From: Bdellovibrio sp. GT3
Lineage (GTDB): Bacteria > Bdellovibrionota > Bdellovibrionia > Bdellovibrionales > Bdellovibrionaceae
Direction: 5' to 3'
NCBI RefSeq assembly: GCF_037996765.1
Contig: NZ_JBBNAD010000005.1
Span: 1,024,001 to 1,088,000, forward strand
DNA length: 64,000 nucleotides
Positions 53,268 through 63,059 of this stretch are shown here, in pieces; position 1 is the stretch's first letter, and every line of letters starts with the position of its first letter. Made by a program: the position numbers and the translations under genes. The notes under the pieces are model-generated. The model searched no databases. It was not told the origin of the DNA and worked only from the letters and a program-made list of their open reading frames with translations.

Positions 53268-54515
53268 ATGCAAAATAAAGAATTTGATATCTTAGTAGTT
53301 GGTGCCGGCATCATCGGAACTTCCGTAGGTGCAGAGCTTGCTCGTCGTGGCGCAAAAGTTTGTGTAATCGATAAAGGTTCAGTGGGCCGTGGTTGCTCGT
53401 ATGGGAATGCAGGTTGGATGACTCCTTGCTTTTCTATGCCGCTTCCAATGCCAGGTATGTTCCTGAAATCCATGAAGTGGTTGGCGAATCCGAACAGCCC
53501 CCTTCATATCAAACCGTCCTTGTCGTTGGATCTGGCTGCATGGCTGTTCCACTTCATGAAGGCGATGAATGAAAAGCAAGCGCGTCGCGCAGTCGAAGGC
53601 TTGGTTGTTCTTTCCCAAAAATCTTTGGAAGAGTACGCAAAACTTGGTCAGAAGTACCCAAAAACCCGCTTTGAACAAAAAGGCCTTTTGATGGTTTCCC
53701 GCACTAAAGAGGGTGTGGCGGCAGCTGTTGAGGAACTTGAATACGTTCGTGGCGTTGGTGTGACTGGCAAACAAATGACTGGCGAAGAAATTATGAATTT
53801 CGAACCAGCGTTCCGTCCGCCAATGTTGGGTGGTGTGTACTTTGATCAGGAAGCTATGGCTGAGCCATTCCAAGTGGTTCAGGCAATGGCCGAAGAAATT
53901 CGCGCTAACGGCGGCGAGATCATTGAAAACTGTGAGTTGATGGATCTTGAAATCCAAGGTGGTAAAGTCACCAAGGCCCTTACTTCCAAAGGTGAATTCA
54001 AATTCAAGGAAATCGTTGTGGCGACAGGCAGCTGGTCTAAGGATCTTGCGAAGTTGTTGCAGCTTAGAATTCCGATTTTGGGTGGTAAAGGTTATGCCTT
54101 GATCGTTCCAAAACTTGAAAAACAACCAAAGTATCCAATCATGTTCGTCGAGAAAAAAATCGCGATCACTCCGCGCGAAAACACTTTGCGTATCGCGGGA
54201 ACTTTGGAGCTTGTGGATCAAGATTTCTCCATTACAGAACGTCGTGTGAACAATATCAAAAAAGGTGCATCTGAGTTGTTGTATCTTCCAGAGCAACTGG
54301 AAGTTCAGGAGCTGTGGGCGGGACTTCGTCCTTGTACACCGGATGGCGTGCCTTTGATCGGTTACCACAATAAGATCTCCAACTTGATGTTGGCAGTGGG
54401 TCACCAGATGCTGGGTCTTCAATCCGGCGCTGGTACAGGCTTGATGGTGGCGGACCTTATCGATAAGAAGAAAACTTTCGTCGATGTGGAAACCTTCGCA
54501 CCGAACAGATTCTAA
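53268..54515 (+). CDS. D-amino-acid dehydrogenase-like FAD oxidoreductase
   Basis: 415 residues of the DAO/DadA family: FAD-binding ILVVGAGIIGTSVGAELARRGAKVCVIDKG, GRGCSYGNAGWMTPC, and the late LRPCTPDGVPLIGYH motif, typical of DadA. It oxidises D-amino acids, passing electrons to the membrane. The length matches DadA. Alternatives include other amino-acid or sarcosine oxidases. Stands alone between two terminators. Confidence 0.85.
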   Translation: MQNKEFDILVVGAGIIGTSVGAELARRGAKVCVIDKGSVGRGCSYGNAGWMTPCFSMPLPMPGMFLKSMKWLANPNSPLHIKPSLSLDLAAWLFHFMKAMNEKQARRAVEGLVVLSQKSLEEYAKLGQKYPKTRFEQKGLLMVSRTKEGVAAAVEELEYVRGVGVTGKQMTGEEIMNFEPAFRPPMLGGVYFDQEAMAEPFQVVQAMAEEIRANGGEIIENCELMDLEIQGGKVTKALTSKGEFKFKEIVVATGSWSKDLAKLLQLRIPILGGKGYALIVPKLEKQPKYPIMFVEKKIAITPRENTLRIAGTLELVDQDFSITERRVNNIKKGASELLYLPEQLEVQELWAGLRPCTPDGVPLIGYHNKISNLMLAVGHQMLGLQSGAGTGLMVADLIDKKKTFVDVETFAPNRF

Positions 54516-54520
54516 AATAA

Positions 54521-54550
54521 AAAAAGCCCGGGAGACCGGGCTTTTTTTTA
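54521..54550. terminator. Bidirectional terminator
   Basis: AGCCCGG-GAGA-CCGGGCT with an A-run before and T-run after, between the DadA-like gene and the minus-strand Lys/Ala-tailed gene. Confidence 0.9.
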
Positions 54551-54569
54551 TTCATAATTCGTTTCAGAA

Positions 54570-54854
54570 TTATTTCTTTTTACCTTTTGCTTCCACTTTT
54601 TTAGCAGCAGCTTTTTCTTCTTTGGCAGCAGCAGCAGCTTCTTTTTTAGCCCCAGCCTTTTTAGCCTTACGTTGTTGAATGATACGATCCAAAATGTCGT
54701 AGGATTCTTTTTGCAGGTCATTTTCGAAAACGAAGCGGTAGAAACCTTCGATTTCAGGGCTTTGGCGGAACTTTTTTAGCGATGTAGGCAAGCTTTCAGA
54801 CTGAACGAAATCAATGGAGCTACCGTCTTTTGAGAGCTTTACTTTTTCTGCCAT
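54570..54854 (-). CDS. Small basic protein with histone-H1-like Lys/Ala tail
   Basis: 94 residues from ATG 54854. The first ~60 residues have a compact helical part (LPTSLKKFRQSPEIEGFYRFVFENDL). The last ~35 are a run of Lys, Ala and Glu (KKAGAKKEAAAAAKEEKAAAKK) ending GKKK, like bacterial histone-H1-type tails. A nucleic-acid-associated role is suggested by composition only. Alternative longer starts to 54911 exist but have no ribosome site. Confidence 0.75.
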   Translation of the reverse strand: MAEKVKLSKDGSSIDFVQSESLPTSLKKFRQSPEIEGFYRFVFENDLQKESYDILDRIIQQRKAKKAGAKKEAAAAAKEEKAAAKKVEAKGKKK

Positions 54855-55022
54855 CTTTAAATCCCCTAGTGTTTTTAAGAACTTGTACATTAAATCGAAC
54901 GATTGAAGCAAGTAGAAAATGCCCGCCGGGACCGCGGTTTATTTTAAATTGGATTAACTAAACCATTGAATTTCTTTGGAAAATACTGGAAATTGGGGCT
55001 TCCAAACAGGGGAGGTGTTACC

Positions 55023-55877
55023 GTGCTCATTTTAGATGGCAAAGAAGTATCAAAGCAAATTCGCGCCTCCCTGGTTCCTCGCATTGAATCATTTAAAGCA
55101 AAAAACGGCCGCGCCCCACATCTGGCGGTTGTTATCGTGGGCGAGGATCCTGCCAGTCTGATTTACGTTCGCAATAAAAAGAAATCCTGCGAACTTGTTG
55201 GAATGACGTCCACCATTCATGCCTTGCCGTCAGATATCACGCAAAATGAACTGATCGAAATGATTGAGACTCTGAACAACGATGAAGGTGTTGATGGAAT
55301 TCTTGTACAGTTCCCATTGCCCAAACATCTAAGCGCCCATGAAGTGTTGCAAACGGTGTCGCCGTTGAAGGATGCGGATGGTTTGACGTACAAGTCTCTT
55401 GGTTATTTCTTTGCGGGCCGACCGTTGGTCAGTCCTTGCACACCAAAAGGTGTGATGTCCATTCTGGCGTATTATAAAATCAACGTTGAAGGCATGAATG
55501 CCGTCGTCGTCGGGCGCAGCAATATCGTGGGTAAACCGATGGCGACTCTTTTGACAGAAGCCAATGCCACAGTGACTTTATGTCATTCAAAAACCAAAAA
55601 CCTGTCGGAGTTCACACAGCGTGCGGACCTGGTCGTGGTTGCCGCGGGTAAGGCCCATTTGCTGGGTAAAGAAGATTTTAAAAAAGATGCGATTGTCATT
55701 GATGTGGGAATGCATGGTTCCGGTCAGGGACAAAAGCTTCGTGGTGACGTAAGATTTGCTGAGCTCCAAGGTTGGGCAAAAGCTGCGAGTCCGGTTCCAG
55801 GCGGAGTTGGTCCAATGACAATTACGACGCTTTTGGAAAACACTTGTCTGTTGGCTGAAAACAGAGCAGGTCAATAG
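55023..55877 (+). CDS. folD: Bifunctional methylene-THF dehydrogenase/cyclohydrolase
   Basis: 284 residues from GTG 55023 (GGGGAGG upstream): the VVIVGEDPASLIYVRNKKKSCE motif with catalytic Lys, DGILVQFPLPKHL, and VVGRSNIVGKPMATLL for NADP, ending PVPGGVGPMTITTLLENT. Interconverts 5,10-methylene-, methenyl- and formyl-THF in the cytoplasm. Followed after 22 bases by the Rieske oxygenase gene. Confidence 0.95.
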   Translation: MLILDGKEVSKQIRASLVPRIESFKAKNGRAPHLAVVIVGEDPASLIYVRNKKKSCELVGMTSTIHALPSDITQNELIEMIETLNNDEGVDGILVQFPLPKHLSAHEVLQTVSPLKDADGLTYKSLGYFFAGRPLVSPCTPKGVMSILAYYKINVEGMNAVVVGRSNIVGKPMATLLTEANATVTLCHSKTKNLSEFTQRADLVVVAAGKAHLLGKEDFKKDAIVIDVGMHGSGQGQKLRGDVRFAELQGWAKAASPVPGGVGPMTITTLLENTCLLAENRAGQ

Positions 55878-55899
55878 AGTTCAATTTCTCGAGGTTCAT

Positions 55900-56940
55900 A
55901 TGTTCACAGGATTTTTAAAAAACGTATGGTACGTGGCTTTGCCAAGTGCCGAACTTGCCATCAATAAAGCTCAAGCCAGAAAAATCCTGAATGAGCCTGT
56001 GGTGTTCTTCCGTAATTCCCAGGGGAAAGTTTCAGCAATGCGTGACATCTGTCCTCATCGCGGAATTCCGTTAAGCTACGGACGTGTTGTGAATGACACT
56101 CTTGAGTGTCCATATCATGGCTGGAAATTCAATGGATCTGGAGTTTGTACAGAGATCCCGTCGTTGTGTGAAGGTCAGGATTTGAATCCTGGTAAAATCA
56201 AAGTTCGCAGTTATCCGGTTCACGAAGCTCAGGGGTTGATCTGGGTCTTTATGGGCGACAAGGATTTTGATTTAAGCAAGGTTCCCACTCCACCAGTGAT
56301 GAAGGGTTTCCCAGAGGATAAAAAACCGAATCTGACTTATGTGGTGAACTTCCCATGTCACGTGGATCATGCGGTCATTGGTCTTATGGACCCGGCACAT
56401 GGTCCTTATGTGCATAAAAGCTGGTTCTGGCGTTCTGAAAAAACCATGCTTGAAAAAAGAAAGCTGTTTGGACCCGTGGATTTTGGTTTTCAGATGATTC
56501 GTCATCAACCGTCCTCCAACTCCAAGGCTTATAAATTGTTGGGCGGAGTGCCCACGACCGAAATCACATTCACGCTGCCATGTGTGCGTGTGGAGCATAT
56601 TCAGGTCGGGGAGCGTAAATTCTATTCTTATACAGCACTGACTCCGGTCGACGAGAAAAACACGCGGGTCACTCAGCTTGCAGTTTGGGATATTCCTTGG
56701 CTGACACTATTTAAACCGGCTGTGAATCAGTTCGGAAAAGTGTTCCTGGGCCAGGATATGGAAGCCGTTACCAAGCAGCAGGATGGTCTGAAATACGACC
56801 CAAGTCTGATGTTGATCAAGGACGCTGACACTCAGGCCAAGTGGTATTATTCTTTAAAGACCGAATATCACAATGCCCTGGAAGAAAAACGCGACTTTGT
56901 AAATCCGGTTAAACAGACAGAACTTCGCTGGAGAAGTTAA
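55900..56940 (+). CDS. Rieske-type oxygenase
   Basis: 346 residues. The N-terminal Rieske domain has ICPHRGIPLSYG and LECPYHGWKF, the C-x-H and C-x-x-H ligands of a 2Fe-2S cluster. The catalytic part holds the mononuclear-iron pattern as CHVDHAVIGLMDPAHGPYVH. Similar in layout to pheophorbide a oxygenase and vanillate O-demethylase. Oxidises an aromatic or large ring substrate; a reductase partner is not adjacent. The stop overlaps the start of the next gene (TAATG). Confidence 0.85.
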   Translation: MFTGFLKNVWYVALPSAELAINKAQARKILNEPVVFFRNSQGKVSAMRDICPHRGIPLSYGRVVNDTLECPYHGWKFNGSGVCTEIPSLCEGQDLNPGKIKVRSYPVHEAQGLIWVFMGDKDFDLSKVPTPPVMKGFPEDKKPNLTYVVNFPCHVDHAVIGLMDPAHGPYVHKSWFWRSEKTMLEKRKLFGPVDFGFQMIRHQPSSNSKAYKLLGGVPTTEITFTLPCVRVEHIQVGERKFYSYTALTPVDEKNTRVTQLAVWDIPWLTLFKPAVNQFGKVFLGQDMEAVTKQQDGLKYDPSLMLIKDADTQAKWYYSLKTEYHNALEEKRDFVNPVKQTELRWRS

Positions 56941-58049
56941 TGCAGATATTTCTGATGGTTCTTGTTTCGGTTCTGATGTTGTCAGGACCCGCGCAGGCTT
57001 TAAGTTTAAAATATGTAGGCGAGACATCGATTGTCACTGGCGCCAAGTTTGAAAACACCACCATTGGTGGATTGTCCGGTATCACATACAAAGACGGCAT
57101 TCTGAATGCCATCAGTGATGATAAAGGCCGTTGGGGCGAGCCCCGTATTTATCAATTCGAATTTAAAGTTAATAATAAATCAATGACCTTGATTCCTAAG
57201 TCAGTGAAAGAAGTGAAAGGGCTTCCCAAAGAAGGCCGTCGTAAAGCTTTCGTGGATTTGGAAGGCCTGGTGCAATTGCCTGATGGTGATTTTTTAATTT
57301 CCTCGGAAGGTAACGGAGATCTTAAGCCGCGATCCTTACCACGAATTTTCCGGGCAGGAGCGGAAGGCAAATGGAAATCAGATATTTCAATTCCGGAAAA
57401 GTACCTGCCAGAGAGCACCGGTATGCAAAGCAAAGGTGTTCAGAACAATGGTGCCTTTGAAGGGTTGACTGCGACTGCTGATGGCAAGTTTGTTTTTTCC
57501 TGCCTTGAAGCGCCTTTAACTCAGGACATCGACATGGAGACCGAAGCCTCCGGCGTTGTCGTACGAATGTTGAAATTTGAGGACCGTGGTGCCCAACGTG
57601 GATATTATTCCCCGGTTTCAGAGTTTGCTTATAAAGTCGATGCCTATCGTGACAATCAGATCGGTCGTGAGATTTTCAGAGGTGTTTCTGAGGTTCTGGC
57701 CCTGTCTGAGTCCAAGGTGATTGTGCTTGAACGTGGCGCACGTCTTTATGGCAAAGGCTGGAAATCAACGGTTTCTTTGTATTTGGCGGATTTGTCAAAG
57801 GCGACCAATACTTTGCCGATGGTGAAACTTTCTGATCATAAGTACACACCCGTTGAAAAAGTGAAGCTGCTTGATCTTGAAACAGACTTGATAAAAGAGC
57901 GCGGAAAGAAAGACGTTCAAAACTTTGAAGGTTTGGCCATCGGGCCCAAATTGCCGGATGGTCGTCGTACGCTTCTGGTTATGTCAGATAATAATTTTTC
58001 CAAGAACGAAGTTACTGAACTTCTGGTCTTTGCAATTGAAGGTGAATAA
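56940..58049 (+). CDS. Secreted phytase-like esterase protein
   Basis: 369 residues with a signal peptide ending GPAQA. It resembles the family called 'esterase-like activity of phytase': GGLSGITYKDGILNAISDDKGRW, VDLEGLVQLPDGDFLISSEGN, and AFEGLTATADG, a beta-propeller. Coupled to the Rieske gene by the TAATG junction; a methyltransferase gene follows after 2 bases. Substrate unknown. Confidence 0.82.
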   Translation: MQIFLMVLVSVLMLSGPAQALSLKYVGETSIVTGAKFENTTIGGLSGITYKDGILNAISDDKGRWGEPRIYQFEFKVNNKSMTLIPKSVKEVKGLPKEGRRKAFVDLEGLVQLPDGDFLISSEGNGDLKPRSLPRIFRAGAEGKWKSDISIPEKYLPESTGMQSKGVQNNGAFEGLTATADGKFVFSCLEAPLTQDIDMETEASGVVVRMLKFEDRGAQRGYYSPVSEFAYKVDAYRDNQIGREIFRGVSEVLALSESKVIVLERGARLYGKGWKSTVSLYLADLSKATNTLPMVKLSDHKYTPVEKVKLLDLETDLIKERGKKDVQNFEGLAIGPKLPDGRRTLLVMSDNNFSKNEVTELLVFAIEGE

Positions 58050-58051
58050 CA

Positions 58052-59356
58052 ATGGTTACGGTTTGGAGACTCCGCACTGGAGCTGATAAACGCATTCGCA
58101 GTGGGCATCCCTGGGTTTTTTCCAATGAGCTGTCAGTCAGTCCGAAAGGTTTGCCGCCGGGTTCACCCGTGGAGCTTCAGGACGCCAAGGGGCAGTTCCT
58201 GGCAAGGGGTTACGGCAATCCGCATTCTTTAATCGCTTTCCGTGCGTTGACTTTCAATAGTCAGGACAAGGAACCAACGGGATTTGATTTTCTTCACAGC
58301 AAAATTCTAAATTCGTGGAGAGTGCGCAAGGCTGCGGGTTTTCGAGGAAGTTTCCGTCTGGCGTTCGGTGAATCTGACTACATTCCGGGGATCGTGCTGG
58401 ATTACTATGTGATCGACCAGGGGGGGAAGCAGGCTCAGGTGTTTGTGGCCCAACTTGTGACAGCAGGAATGGATCTGGCATTGCAGAATACTGAAGCCTT
58501 CTTTAAAGGTTTGGCAGAGAAAGCCAAAGAACAGGGTTTGTCCTCGTTTGACTGGAATCAAACAGCTGTGATCATTCGCAATGATGTCAGTGTTCGCAAA
58601 CTGGAAGGTCTGACCAACAATGAAGCGAAAGTTGTGAAGGATCTGCCTGATTTCAATTTAGATCACGTGGAAATTCTTTTGAATGCCGCGGGAGACGCTG
58701 GTGTTATCAAGATGAGTTGTGATCTGCGTGAAGGCCAAAAGACAGGGTTCTTTCTGGATCAGACTCATAACATTTATCTGGCAATCGGTCTTTTTAAAAA
58801 CTGGGCAAAGCAACAACAGACCAAAACTATTCGTGTGTTGGATTTGTGCTGTTATGTGGGCCATTGGTCGACGCAAATCACCCGCGCTTTGAAGGCGGAG
58901 GGTTTTGATGTTGAAGTTTCCCTGGTGGATGTCTCTAAGACGGCTTTGGCTTTCGCCAAAGAGAATGCCGAGCGGGAAGGTGCCAAGGTTACCGTTCACG
59001 AAATGGATGTATTGGAAGGTTTGGCAAATTTGCCTACGGGCCAATATGACATTGTGATTTCGGATCCACCGGCGTTCATCAAAGCCAAAAAAGATATTCC
59101 AACCGGAAAAGCGGCCTATATTAAAATGAATACTCACGCTTTCCGTTTGGCAAAAAAGAATGGATTTGTGGCTTCATGCTCCTGTTCTGGTTTACTGGAA
59201 GAGGATGAATTCCGTGATGCGATCAGAAAAGCATCACTTAGGAACTACAGCGAAGTTCGCAGCGTTTTGCGCGGCGGGCATGCAGCGGATCATCCTACTT
59301 TGATGCAATTCCCAGAGGGTTTTTATCTGAAAATGTACGTGCATTATATCGTCTAA
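58052..59356 (+). CDS. RlmI/RlmK-like 23S rRNA methyltransferase
   Basis: 434 residues: an N-terminal PUA domain (RIRSGHPWVFSNEL), then a class-I SAM methyltransferase with VLDLCCYVGHWSTQ for SAM, ISDPPAFIKAKKD as the catalytic D-P-P-A/S-F motif, and a late SCSCSG. The order matches RlmI, which methylates C1962 of 23S rRNA. The length of ~430 is longer than E. coli RlmI (396). Starts 2 bases after the phytase-like gene. Confidence 0.88.
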   Translation: MVTVWRLRTGADKRIRSGHPWVFSNELSVSPKGLPPGSPVELQDAKGQFLARGYGNPHSLIAFRALTFNSQDKEPTGFDFLHSKILNSWRVRKAAGFRGSFRLAFGESDYIPGIVLDYYVIDQGGKQAQVFVAQLVTAGMDLALQNTEAFFKGLAEKAKEQGLSSFDWNQTAVIIRNDVSVRKLEGLTNNEAKVVKDLPDFNLDHVEILLNAAGDAGVIKMSCDLREGQKTGFFLDQTHNIYLAIGLFKNWAKQQQTKTIRVLDLCCYVGHWSTQITRALKAEGFDVEVSLVDVSKTALAFAKENAEREGAKVTVHEMDVLEGLANLPTGQYDIVISDPPAFIKAKKDIPTGKAAYIKMNTHAFRLAKKNGFVASCSCSGLLEEDEFRDAIRKASLRNYSEVRSVLRGGHAADHPTLMQFPEGFYLKMYVHYIV

Positions 59357-59369
59357 ACAAATGAGCTGG

Positions 59370-59396
59370 ACCAAGGGCTAATTGAAGGCCCTTGGT
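59370..59396 (+). terminator. Hairpin after RlmI-like gene
   Basis: A perfect 9-bp stem ACCAAGGGC / GCCCTTGGT with a 9-base loop, 13 bases after the stop. No U-tract. Its left arm extends a CTGGACCAAGG copy of the repeat seen in front of the flagellins. Confidence 0.55.
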
Positions 59397-59430
59397 AAGT
59401 GTCACGAAGCTCTATTTTGCCCTAATTTTC

Positions 59431-59458
59431 TAAGGCTTGGCTGGCTTATACCCGATAA
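59431..59458 (+). promoter_or_regulatory. Sigma-28-like promoter next to a start codon
   Basis: TAAG (59431-59434), 16 bases, then CCCGATAA (59451-59458). One base over the usual spacing. Predicted start near 59465, within a few bases of the ATG at 59467, so the message would be nearly leaderless. Confidence 0.4.
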
Positions 59459-59466
59459 ATACAGGG

Positions 59467-60504
59467 ATGAAACAGCTGTTCAAAAAAACCAAGATCATCG
59501 TAATTTTACTATTCATGTCTCAAATTGCATTGGGACAGGATGTGACGCCTTTGGCGGCGACGACGATCTTGCCAACCACGGCAGCCTCACCAGTCGTGAC
59601 AGCGCCGGTGACTACGACCACGACAACGACGACCGTTGGTCCGACGATGATGGATCTGTATCTGCAGCAAGTGGCAGCACAGCAAACGGCAGCGGCGGAG
59701 CAGGCAACGGCAGAGGCGACAGCGCAAGCACGCTCCCAGCAATTGGCTGCGGGAATTCAACTGGCGATGAAAGCCTGTCCGTTTTTTCAGGCCTCGGAAG
59801 CGACAAAGATAAAAGTTGAAGGACAGAAGATTCAAGAGGCGATCGGCCGTGACTCTGACAAGGGTGGGAATCAGGATCCGACAGTGAGTGAACAGGATCA
59901 GAAGCAAAACCGCGAAAGCAAAAGTGCCTCTTCAGTTGTTAAATCCTGTGATTCGTTTATCAAAGATGATGGAGAGTACGGTTCATTGGGGAATAAGGTT
60001 CTGGCGGGAGTGCGGGAAAATGCGGATGCATTTTCCGAGAAAGTTCCCAAGGATATGAAAAGCCTTTGTCCCAAGTATGCATCCATGGATAACGAACAAA
60101 GAAATAAATTCTGGGTGTGGGCGATGATGTCCATGGCCTCCACCGAGTCATCTTGTGATTCCGAACAGGTGAATGAAAATGCCCCGCACGGTGCTGCCGT
60201 CGGGTTGTTTCAGTTGTCTGGTGATGTCTGCGGTAAGGAAGTGGATTTAAAAAACGCGATATCCAATGCGGATTGTGCCGTGAAAAGACTGGCTAAGGAG
60301 CTAAAATCCCGTCCTAATTTCATTTCAAGTTCAGCAGTCAGTGAAGATGGTACTTATTGGGCCGCAATTTGTGTTCCCAAAAAAGGATCCAAGGATTGCG
60401 GCGAGAATGGCAATTCAGGTAAGAAAACCATTTCCATGATTCGTCAGTTTAGCGGCTGTGGATATAAAGCGAAACCCACAGCCAGCAAGACCGCCAAGAA
60501 ATAA
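59467..60504 (+). CDS. Secreted SLT-like lytic transglycosylase with Thr/Gln-rich linker
   Basis: 345 residues from ATG 59467, with a signal peptide ending ALGQ. A low-complexity region follows (PTTAASPVVTAPVTTTTTTTT, then a Gln/Ala-rich stretch). The C-terminal ~120 residues contain MASTESSCDSEQVN and GAAVGLFQLSGD, the E-S-x(n)-G-L-x-Q pattern of SLT goose-type transglycosylases with catalytic Glu. Predicted to cut peptidoglycan in the periplasm. The stop is directly adjacent to the convergent kinase gene. Confidence 0.78.
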   Translation: MKQLFKKTKIIVILLFMSQIALGQDVTPLAATTILPTTAASPVVTAPVTTTTTTTTVGPTMMDLYLQQVAAQQTAAAEQATAEATAQARSQQLAAGIQLAMKACPFFQASEATKIKVEGQKIQEAIGRDSDKGGNQDPTVSEQDQKQNRESKSASSVVKSCDSFIKDDGEYGSLGNKVLAGVRENADAFSEKVPKDMKSLCPKYASMDNEQRNKFWVWAMMSMASTESSCDSEQVNENAPHGAAVGLFQLSGDVCGKEVDLKNAISNADCAVKRLAKELKSRPNFISSSAVSEDGTYWAAICVPKKGSKDCGENGNSGKKTISMIRQFSGCGYKAKPTASKTAKK

Positions 60505-63003
60505 CTATTTCAAGGATTGATTGATTGCATCCATCAAAGTCTTTTTACGAATCGGCTTCGTCAGGAAGCTTGTCTTCGGAATCGTCTGCGCCCTTTTCAT
60601 GGTTTCTTCCAGAGCATCTGCTGTAACCAATAGAATTGGTCGCTGTGGCAATCCCTGTGAAGCTTCGTGGGCGCGCATTCTTTCGGCAGCTTCAAAGCCA
60701 TCCATCAATGGCATTCTCACATCCAGAACCACGATTTGCGACGGGTTGGCTATATAGGCATCCAAAGCCTCTTTGCCATTTTGGGTGTATTTGATATTCC
60801 AGGGCTTGCCGTCAAAGTAGGCCATGTAAAGCTCCTGATTTCCCATGTCGTCATCAGCTACCAGAATGTTCAAAGAGTCAGGTATCGGTTTGACCGCTGG
60901 CTCCATCTTCGACTTTTGCAACTCGCGATTCTCGGTGCGCCGTGCGTGTCTGCCGTAAAATCCTGTGATTAACAAAACATCTGTCAGGGCAAGTGGAGAC
61001 ACATCCAAAACAGGGGCCAACAGCCGTGGATTGTTTTGAACTATTTCATCCTTATTGCCCAGCAGAAGCACGTTTCCGATTTTATGAAGTTCGGTGATGT
61101 ATTCGTCCGTGATCGAAACTGTGGATGTGTCCACCATGATCCAGTTGTTCTGCTGGGAAATTTTTGGATTTTCGTGCGGCTTTTCATCCTTTGAAATTCT
61201 GGAGAAGATAATCGCCGGGTGCATTGACAGAGGTTCAGCACTGACCTGCAGATTGTGATCCTCTGTGATCAAAGTGAATTCCTTCATTTGATCATCCGGG
61301 GAGTTGAAGCTCTCCAGCCAGTTGCTGCCATCAATAACTTCGACATCGAGATCAACCTGGAACAGGGTTCCTTTTTTATGAGTGGAAGCCACATGCAGGC
61401 GTCCATTCAGCTTGTTTACCAGCTCTTTTACAATGGCCAGGCCAAGTCCCACGCCGCCTTCTGCAAAAGCCGTGGAGTTTTCAACTTGAAAGAAGGCGTC
61501 GAAGACTTTGTTGATTTTGTCATTCTGAATTCCGACACCGGTATCTTCAACCTCAAAGCGCAGGGTCGCCTTGTTCTCTTGTTGCTGGATTTTGCTGACT
61601 CTTAGAGTGACGTGACCCGAGTTCGTGTACTTGCAGGCATTACGCAAAAGATTCAGCAGAATCTGACGCAGACGACTTGGGTCGTAGTGGATGACTGAAG
61701 GCAGGTCGAAGGCAAACTGAGAGTAAAAGCGCAGATTTTTCTTTGCGCAGTCTTTCCCGGATATTTTTGAGATATCAGTCAGGAAGTTGATCAGTTGCAT
61801 TCGTTTCGGCAGAACCTGAAGCTCATTCGTGCTGGATTTTGCCAGATCCAACAGATCCTCAATCATGGAAAGAAGATGATTACCAGAGGAGCGCATGCTA
61901 CTGAGATAATCATTGATCTTTTTGTCGGTGTCTTTTTCTTCGCACAGATCAATCATTCCCAGAATCAAATTCAACGGTGTGCGAATTTCGTGAGAGATAT
62001 TTCCCAGGAAGCGATTTTTTGCGACCAAGGCCTCTTGAAGTTCCTGATGGGCTTGTTCCAAGTCATGAGTTTTATCGATGACCATTCTGGAGACGCGGCG
62101 GTTTTGTTGCACCAGTACCCAGAAAAGGTAGGAGATAATCAAAGTTATCAGGACGCTCATCAGGCCGGTTATGGTGGAGGCGTTGGGGCCATCCGGCTTT
62201 TGAAAATTAAAATGAAAGTGAACCTTCAGGGGGCTTTGCTGAGTTTCCCCGAGGCGAAGCGTTTGCAGAAGGGAGTCACCTTTTTTTGCCTTTGTTTCGC
62301 CATCGCCGGTACGGATGGTTTTATTGGTTCCGTCGGATGAAACAATCCAGGATTTCGCGCTGGCGGTGTCCTCGATCTCCAGGGACTCCGTGGGGCGAAT
62401 GTCAATTTTTTCAAAAAGGGAAACCAGCGGTGTCGAGAAAACAAAGTAAATATTTTCGCGGCTTCGTGATTGCAGAACATATGTCACCAGGGGAACGCCA
62501 TCCCGGTCATGTAAAATAGCGCGGCTGTATTCCTTGTGCGCGATGATGTCAGCGATTCCCTTAAGGACGGCCTCGGAAGACATGTTTCTTCCTTTGGTCA
62601 AAGGTACTTGCGAATTGGGCGTGTTGATCCTTGAAATCAGTCTCAATTTGGGAGGGGTTGCTGTACGTTTTCCGACAAGCTGAAAAATAGAGAAGCGTTG
62701 GAAAACGGTGTAGCGCAAAGATTGACCCAAAAAAGCCATATCGCGATAATAGTCCATGGGACGGGTGCCGATGTACTCCTCATAGGACTGAATTCTAAGA
62801 ACGCTGTTGGAAAGTAATAGATCCAGTGATTGAATCATCTCTCTGGAGCGTCTGATGGAGTCGGCTCTTTGATCCACATATTCACGTTCCGTCATACGTT
62901 TGTGAATATAAAATGAAAGAGACAGCCCGCAGACGAGCGTCAGAACAGGTATCCAGAGAAAGAATTTACGGGCTTTTTTCAGAATGATATTAACACGTTT
63001 CAT
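60505..63003 (-). CDS. Membrane hybrid histidine kinase with degenerate middle domain and receiver
   Basis: 832 residues: TM1 (~15-33), a periplasmic sensor of about 240 residues, TM2 (~280-300), HisKA with His338 in ISHEIRTPLNLILG, HATPase (NLLRNACKY, GVGLGLAIV), a middle region (~565-690) like a receiver without its Asp, and a receiver with acceptor Asp761 in VLDVRMPLMDGFE. The next step of the relay would be the HPt gene 100 bases away, divergently placed. No gap from the upstream convergent gene. Confidence 0.9.
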   Translation of the reverse strand: MKRVNIILKKARKFFLWIPVLTLVCGLSLSFYIHKRMTEREYVDQRADSIRRSREMIQSLDLLLSNSVLRIQSYEEYIGTRPMDYYRDMAFLGQSLRYTVFQRFSIFQLVGKRTATPPKLRLISRINTPNSQVPLTKGRNMSSEAVLKGIADIIAHKEYSRAILHDRDGVPLVTYVLQSRSRENIYFVFSTPLVSLFEKIDIRPTESLEIEDTASAKSWIVSSDGTNKTIRTGDGETKAKKGDSLLQTLRLGETQQSPLKVHFHFNFQKPDGPNASTITGLMSVLITLIISYLFWVLVQQNRRVSRMVIDKTHDLEQAHQELQEALVAKNRFLGNISHEIRTPLNLILGMIDLCEEKDTDKKINDYLSSMRSSGNHLLSMIEDLLDLAKSSTNELQVLPKRMQLINFLTDISKISGKDCAKKNLRFYSQFAFDLPSVIHYDPSRLRQILLNLLRNACKYTNSGHVTLRVSKIQQQENKATLRFEVEDTGVGIQNDKINKVFDAFFQVENSTAFAEGGVGLGLAIVKELVNKLNGRLHVASTHKKGTLFQVDLDVEVIDGSNWLESFNSPDDQMKEFTLITEDHNLQVSAEPLSMHPAIIFSRISKDEKPHENPKISQQNNWIMVDTSTVSITDEYITELHKIGNVLLLGNKDEIVQNNPRLLAPVLDVSPLALTDVLLITGFYGRHARRTENRELQKSKMEPAVKPIPDSLNILVADDDMGNQELYMAYFDGKPWNIKYTQNGKEALDAYIANPSQIVVLDVRMPLMDGFEAAERMRAHEASQGLPQRPILLVTADALEETMKRAQTIPKTSFLTKPIRKKTLMDAINQSLK

Positions 63004-63059
63004 CTGTTACACTCTCGCAGATCTGGGTGAGAACGATGTTAATTGAGTTTGAAGGTTTC

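Noticed and set aside
59581-59760. Trinucleotide-rich stretch in the SLT-like gene as a slippage repeat
   Set aside because: The ACG/ACA and GCA runs are imperfect and keep the frame; they encode the Thr- and Ala/Gln-rich linker, with no sign of phase variation.
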